From Planctomycetaceae bacterium (GTDB lineage: Bacteria > Planctomycetota > Phycisphaerae > Phycisphaerales > SM1A02), in NCBI GenBank assembly GCA_947474205.1, contig CANJIC010000083.1, positions 1 through 7,996 on the forward strand: a DNA stretch of 7,996 nucleotides, read 5' to 3'. Below are positions 4,746 to 7,996 of this stretch, in pieces (within the stretch, counting starts at the first letter, position 1; each line of letters opens with the position of its first letter). A program made the position numbers and the translations under genes. The notes under the pieces are model-generated. The model was not told the DNA's origin and did not search any database. It saw only the letters and a program-made list of their open reading frames with translations.

Positions 4746-6860
4746 TTACGGGCACGTGCCAGAAAACAACAGCACAAGCGCAACATCCGCGGAGTCAACT
4801 TGGGTGGACTCGTCTAGATCGGTAGGGCAGCCCACGCACACGCCAAAATCAAGAATGACTATGGCGACATCACCAGAATCAACTTCGCCCGATCCATCCA
4901 CATCGCCAAGGCATGGTGTCGCAGAAACGCGAAGTGCAACCGTGTGACCATACCCCGCGGAAATTTCCGCCGCGCTTACAAGAATGGTTGGCATAATGCA
5001 TTGACCAAACTCCAAATTGGTGGAGCCGCCATTTGCCTGAGAGGTTGTGCCGGCGCCCCACGCGACAACGGTTCCATTTTCTTTAAGAGCCACCGTGTGG
5101 TAACCGCCTGCCGCAATTGCCGAGCACACGCCCAAACTTGCGGGAGTAGTTGTTTGACCGTTTGCGTTGTAACCCCAACACGCCACCATTCCGTTGTCTT
5201 TAATCGCCGCGCAGTGATAGGCGCCAGCCACAATTTGCGTGCAATTTCCCAAGGTGGAAGGCACGGTGGTTTGACCGTTGGAGTTGTTGCCCCACGCCAC
5301 AACCACTCCGCCGCTCTTGATTGCCACAGAGTGGTACAGACCCGCCGCAATTTCAGCGCAATTTCCCAAGCTGGAAGGCACGGTGCTTTGGCCGTTGCCA
5401 TTGTTGCCCCACGCCGCCACGGCTAGGTTGCTTTTAAGAGCCAATGTGTGGGAGCCACCCGCAGATACTTGCTTGCAAGTTCCCAAATTCACCGGCACTA
5501 TGGATTGACCATATTCCAAGCCACTTGTGCCGCCATTGGTTTGGCTGGTGACTCCAGCGCCCCATGCCGCCACGGCGCCGCTGGACTTTATAGCCACGGT
5601 ATGCGCAAATCCAGCTTTCACTTGAACGCAGGCACCAAGATTGGCGGGCACACTTGATTGCCCGTAAAAATTATAACCCCATACAGAAACGGAAGCATCT
5701 ACGGCCAGCGCGGCGGTGTGGTAGCCGCCAGCGGAAATGGTGGCGCACAAGCCTGGATTGCTTGGAAATGTGGTTTGCAAGTAGTCGTTGTTGCCCCACG
5801 CCACCAGCGTCGCGTTGGCCTTTAAAGCAACCGTGTTGTAATAGCCCGCCGTAATTTGGCTGCATACACCAATATTGGAAGGCACGATGGATTGACCGTA
5901 TTCCAGTGAGCTAGCGCCGCCATTGGTTTGCACAGTCTTGCCCGCGCCCCAGGCCACAATTGATCCGTCGTTTTTAATGGCCACGGTGTGGTAGCCGCCA
6001 GATGTAATTTGCGTGCACACACCCAAGGTTGCGGGCACGGTGGCTTGACCGTAGCCGTTGTAGCCCCAGCACACCACAACGCCCGTGCTCTTAAGCGCCA
6101 CCGTGTGATAGGCACCCAAGGCAATTTGCGTGCATGTTCCCAAGGTGGAAGGCACGGTGCTTTGACCGTTGCCATTGTTGCCCCAGGCAATCACCAAACC
6201 GGTGCTCTTTATCGCCGCGCTGTGATACAGACCTGCCGCGATTTGCGTACATGTTCCCAAAGTTGAAGGCACAGTGATTTGCCCGTTTCCATTGTTGCCC
6301 CACGCCACAACAGTAGCGTTTGATTTAAGCGCCAGAGAATGCGCGCCACCCGCGGCAACTTGCGTGCATGTTCCCAATGTGGAAGGCACAATAGATTGAC
6401 CAAACTCCAAACCAGTGGCGCCGCCATTCGTTTGATTTGTTTTTCCAGCACCCCACGCCACAACCACGCCGCCAGATTGAATGGCCAAGCAATGGGCGTA
6501 GCCCGCGGAAATTTGCGTGCAAGTTCCTAAAGTGGCTGGGACCATGGCTTGACCCAATTCAGGCCAAGTGCCCGTGTTTATTTTTCCAGCGCCCCACGCC
6601 ACCACGGTGCCATCACTTTGAAGCGCCAAAGTATGTTGACCGCCCGAAGATATTTTTGCGCACGCGCCCAGCGTTGTGGCTTGACCAAAGTTGTCGTAGC
6701 CCCATCCGACAAAATTGTCCGTTGCCGCCGCGTGGGTGGCGCTAGACAACAGTGCCACACACAATGCCATGCAAATGACCAAGGCGCTCGCTGCACGCAC
6801 AGACGAATGGCGCTGCGGATACAGCGGCGAAATCTTGAACAGTGTGCGTGCGGGGGTCAC
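4746..6860 (-). CDS. Secreted RCC1-repeat protein with C-terminal dockerin-like domain
   Basis: Large exported protein of 704 residues. A basic N-terminus and a hydrophobic segment (about 24-42), ending at THAAA, form a long signal peptide with probable cleavage near 45-47. Residues 49-648 hold 14 RCC1-type units, consensus WGxNxxGQxxVPxxLGxCxQ, then AAGxYHTVAIKxxGxVVA. Nine units are short (about 38 aa). Five carry a longer loop, four of them of the form AGKTxQTNGG...LE(F/Y)GQSIVP. Most units contain a Cys in LGxC. Units 2-7 match units 9-14 at an exact offset of 297 residues. The C-terminus (650-704) has two EF-type calcium loops, DVDGSGEVDSGD (653-664) and DLDESTQVDSAD (681-692), arranged as in type I dockerins. 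The start is GTG 6860; an in-frame TGA lies seven codons upstream. The role is probably cell-surface or extracellular binding; no enzyme motif is visible. A paralogue is immediately upstream. Confidence 0.88.
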   Translation of the reverse strand: MTPARTLFKISPLYPQRHSSVRAASALVICMALCVALLSSATHAAATDNFVGWGYDNFGQATTLGACAKISSGGQHTLALQSDGTVVAWGAGKINTGTWPELGQAMVPATLGTCTQISAGYAHCLAIQSGGVVVAWGAGKTNQTNGGATGLEFGQSIVPSTLGTCTQVAAGGAHSLALKSNATVVAWGNNGNGQITVPSTLGTCTQIAAGLYHSAAIKSTGLVIAWGNNGNGQSTVPSTLGTCTQIALGAYHTVALKSTGVVVCWGYNGYGQATVPATLGVCTQITSGGYHTVAIKNDGSIVAWGAGKTVQTNGGASSLEYGQSIVPSNIGVCSQITAGYYNTVALKANATLVAWGNNDYLQTTFPSNPGLCATISAGGYHTAALAVDASVSVWGYNFYGQSSVPANLGACVQVKAGFAHTVAIKSSGAVAAWGAGVTSQTNGGTSGLEYGQSIVPVNLGTCKQVSAGGSHTLALKSNLAVAAWGNNGNGQSTVPSSLGNCAEIAAGLYHSVAIKSGGVVVAWGNNSNGQTTVPSTLGNCTQIVAGAYHCAAIKDNGMVACWGYNANGQTTTPASLGVCSAIAAGGYHTVALKENGTVVAWGAGTTSQANGGSTNLEFGQCIMPTILVSAAEISAGYGHTVALRVSATPCLGDVDGSGEVDSGDVAIVILDFGVCVGCPTDLDESTQVDSADVALVLLFSGTCP
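4917..5807 (-). repeat. RCC1 module B: units 8-14, a copy of module A
   Basis: These bases encode residues 352-648. Unit-specific features recur in the same order as module A, 297 residues later. GYAHC at 120-124 matches GFAHT at 417-421, the QTNGG Thr at 144 matches 441, and GLYHS at 210 matches 507. GAYH at 249 matches 546, CWGYN at 264 matches 561, and the long loop at 312 matches 609. On the DNA this is a spacing of 891 bp. Confidence 0.75.
5808..6716 (-). repeat. RCC1 module A: units 1-7 of the 704-aa protein
   Basis: These bases encode residues 49-351, seven RCC1-like units, the number that closes one RCC1 beta-propeller. Unit 2 carries an 8-residue longer loop (AGKINTGTWPELGQ) than its counterpart unit 9, and units 3 and 7 carry the long QTNGG loop. 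Short units are about 38 codons. Adjacent units share near-identical stretches at the DNA level. Confidence 0.75.
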
Positions 6861-6867
6861 TAGCGAC

Positions 6868-6896
6868 AGTATCGCAAATCAAGTGGTCACAAGCAA
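6868..6896 (-). promoter_or_regulatory. Possible promoter of the 704-aa RCC1 gene, implying a leaderless mRNA
   Basis: On the minus strand TTGCTT (6896-6891) and GATACT (6873-6868) are 17 bp apart. The -10 ends only 7 nt before the GTG start, so transcription would begin at or next to the start codon. No ribosome site is visible, which is consistent. The -35 match is weak (3 of 6); AT-rich sequence farther up (around 6914-6940) could hold another promoter. Confidence 0.25.
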
Positions 6897-6980
6897 ATGA
6901 AATCCCAGCAAAATATGATTATGTATTCATAGTGTGGCGGGGGGTGAAATGTCCCGCAATGGCAAATGACTGTGGTTCAA

Positions 6981-6998
6981 CGCGCTTGGTTTTGCGCG
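6981..6998 (-). terminator. Weak hairpin downstream of the partial RCC1/dockerin gene
   Basis: The 5-bp arms GCGCG and CGCGC, with an 8-base loop, lie 8-25 nt after the stop codon on the minus strand. There is no T-run after the stem, so intrinsic termination is doubtful. The gap to the next gene (6861-7005) has nothing else recognisable apart from the possible promoter. Confidence 0.2.
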
Positions 6999-7005
6999 CC
7001 CCCAA

Positions 7006-7996
7006 TTACGGCCACGTGACATCACCAAAGTTCAGCAGCATGATGGACGCGTCACCGGTATCAATAATGCCGCTACCGTCAAAGTCGCCAAACGGTGGAT
7101 TCACTTCGCCGTAATACAACAGCAGAATGCTGAAGTCGCCGGAGTCAACAATGCCGCTTAGGTCCAGGTCGCACTTGTCGTACTGACATTGGTCAGGGTG
7201 CGTGTCAAGGTCATCGTCTGGCGCGCCCATGGCAATGTCGTAAACGTCCAACTCGTTGTTCAGGTTGCAATCAAGCAGTGGGTTTCCCGCCAATTCACAC
7301 GCGTCAAGCAGCGCATTGCGGTCGCGATCAAGCGAAGGATTTGCGCCAATGTCGCGCGTGTCAAGCAACCCATTGTTGTTGCAGTCACCGCTTGCGCCAA
7401 TGCCCACATACTTTAGTTGCGCCGTCATGTAGCCAGTGCCGCACTCACTGGCCGTGACCGCGGGTGAAGGCAGCAGCGTAATAGTGAGTTGCCCAACCGC
7501 AACCGCGTTTGCGAACGTTGCAAATGGAATTTGCACGGTGGCGGTGCTAATGCCTGCGCCTGCGCCAGTGGCGCAGTTCACGCCGCCACTTTCAAACACG
7601 CGCTGCATGGTGACGCCATTTAATTTCACGGTAAGAAATTCATTGCTTGCATCAAAGTCGCCTTTGGCGGAAATAACAACAGGCACATCCGCAAAGTTGT
7701 CAGGCATAACCAAGTTGGTGAAGGTTGTGCTTACGGCAATATTGGCGGTTGGCACGCCCAGCGACGCAGATGTGATGTCGTATTCAATGGCGCCTTGGCA
7801 GGCGTCTGGAACATAGTCGTGGTTTAAGTCAGCTGCGCCGGCGGCGACATCAATGAAATCGGCAATGCCGTTGTTGTTGCAGTCTTTGAATGGGCTAAGA
7901 GCGATGATGTGGTAGGTACCACCCGCGATAGCAGAAACGCCGCTATTGGCAGAGGCAGGAATGGTGCATTGACCTTGGCTGTTGTCACCCCAAGTC
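7006..7996 (-). CDS. Secreted RCC1-repeat/dockerin protein, paralogue of its neighbour (N-terminus beyond window edge)
   Basis: The frame is open from the window edge to TAA 7008-7006, giving 329 visible residues. The first 33 are the end of an RCC1-type repeat (TWGDNSQGQCTIP, then AIAGGTYHIIAL), so the missing part probably has more repeats and a signal peptide. DCNNNGIADFIDVAAG with DLNHDYVPDACQ (38-67) is a calcium-type repeat common in planctomycete surface proteins. Residues 68 to about 200 form an unidentified, beta-rich domain containing two Cys (141, 185). DCNNNGLLDTRDIG, DRDRNALLDACELA and DCNLNNELDVYDIA (204-256) are three more such repeats. The end carries two dockerin-like EF loops, DLDLSGIVDSGD (276-287) and DFDGSGIIDTGD (304-315). 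I infer an extracellular or surface location; no enzyme motif is seen. A GTG at 7755 is internal, not the start. Confidence 0.85.
   Translation of the reverse strand, partial: TWGDNSQGQCTIPASANSGVSAIAGGTYHIIALSPFKDCNNNGIADFIDVAAGAADLNHDYVPDACQGAIEYDITSASLGVPTANIAVSTTFTNLVMPDNFADVPVVISAKGDFDASNEFLTVKLNGVTMQRVFESGGVNCATGAGAGISTATVQIPFATFANAVAVGQLTITLLPSPAVTASECGTGYMTAQLKYVGIGASGDCNNNGLLDTRDIGANPSLDRDRNALLDACELAGNPLLDCNLNNELDVYDIAMGAPDDDLDTHPDQCQYDKCDLDLSGIVDSGDFSILLLYYGEVNPPFGDFDGSGIIDTGDASIMLLNFGDVTWP

Noticed and set aside
4589..4825. Plus-strand open frame of 78 codons between rpmH and the RCC1 gene
   Set aside because: No recognisable product; it is partly antisense to the C-terminal calcium loops of the RCC1 gene and has no ribosome site.
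4944..6530. Multiple repetitive plus-strand and alternate-frame open frames with periodic sequence, at first looking like a separate repeat protein or a repeat array such as CRISPR
   Set aside because: They are shadows of the RCC1 units on the minus strand; spacing follows the protein repeats and there are no unique spacers of constant length.
7006..7755. Treating the GTG at 7755 as the start of a 249-aa protein
   Set aside because: The same frame stays open to the window edge and encodes an RCC1-repeat end and a DCNNNG repeat upstream, so the codon is internal.

Overview
The window looks like chromosomal DNA from a planctomycete, most likely of the Phycisphaerae/Phycisphaerales. The reasons are the two large exported proteins on the right, which combine RCC1-type propeller repeats, 'DCNNNG..D..D' calcium-type repeats and a C-terminal dockerin-like pair of EF loops of the form DxDxSGxVDxxD. 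That combination is typical of this lineage. Weak or absent Shine-Dalgarno sequences at many starts also fit. This assignment is inferred from protein architecture only; there is no rRNA in the window.

Left part (1-2300, minus strand): a probable operon reading ilvC -> uppP -> an unidentified membrane-anchored protein that runs off the left edge. The ilvC stop and uppP start overlap as ATGA. A good sigma70-like promoter precedes ilvC and is bracketed by two similar dyads whose centres are 42 bp apart. Middle (2430-3801, plus strand): a small PilZ-domain protein, then ribonuclease III (rnc). A short self-complementary triple repeat lies between them. Converging on rnc from the right is a minus-strand pair, rpmH (ribosomal protein bL34, 44 aa) followed 5 nt later by aroK (shikimate kinase).

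Right part (4746-7996, minus strand): two tandem genes for secreted RCC1-repeat/dockerin proteins, one complete (704 aa) and one missing its N-terminal part. The complete one carries 14 RCC1-like units. These are two copies of a seven-unit module with an exact 297-residue offset, which points to duplication of an entire seven-bladed propeller.

The housekeeping genes (branched-chain amino acid synthesis, undecaprenyl phosphate recycling, translation, RNA processing, shikimate pathway) form small mixed clusters rather than one pathway. I see no tRNA, rRNA, CRISPR array, insertion sequence or defence system. The observations most worth checking are the whole-propeller duplication, the dyads around the ilvC promoter, an acidic residue in the cofactor loop of IlvC, and an Ala at a normally Asp metal-ligand position in RNase III.
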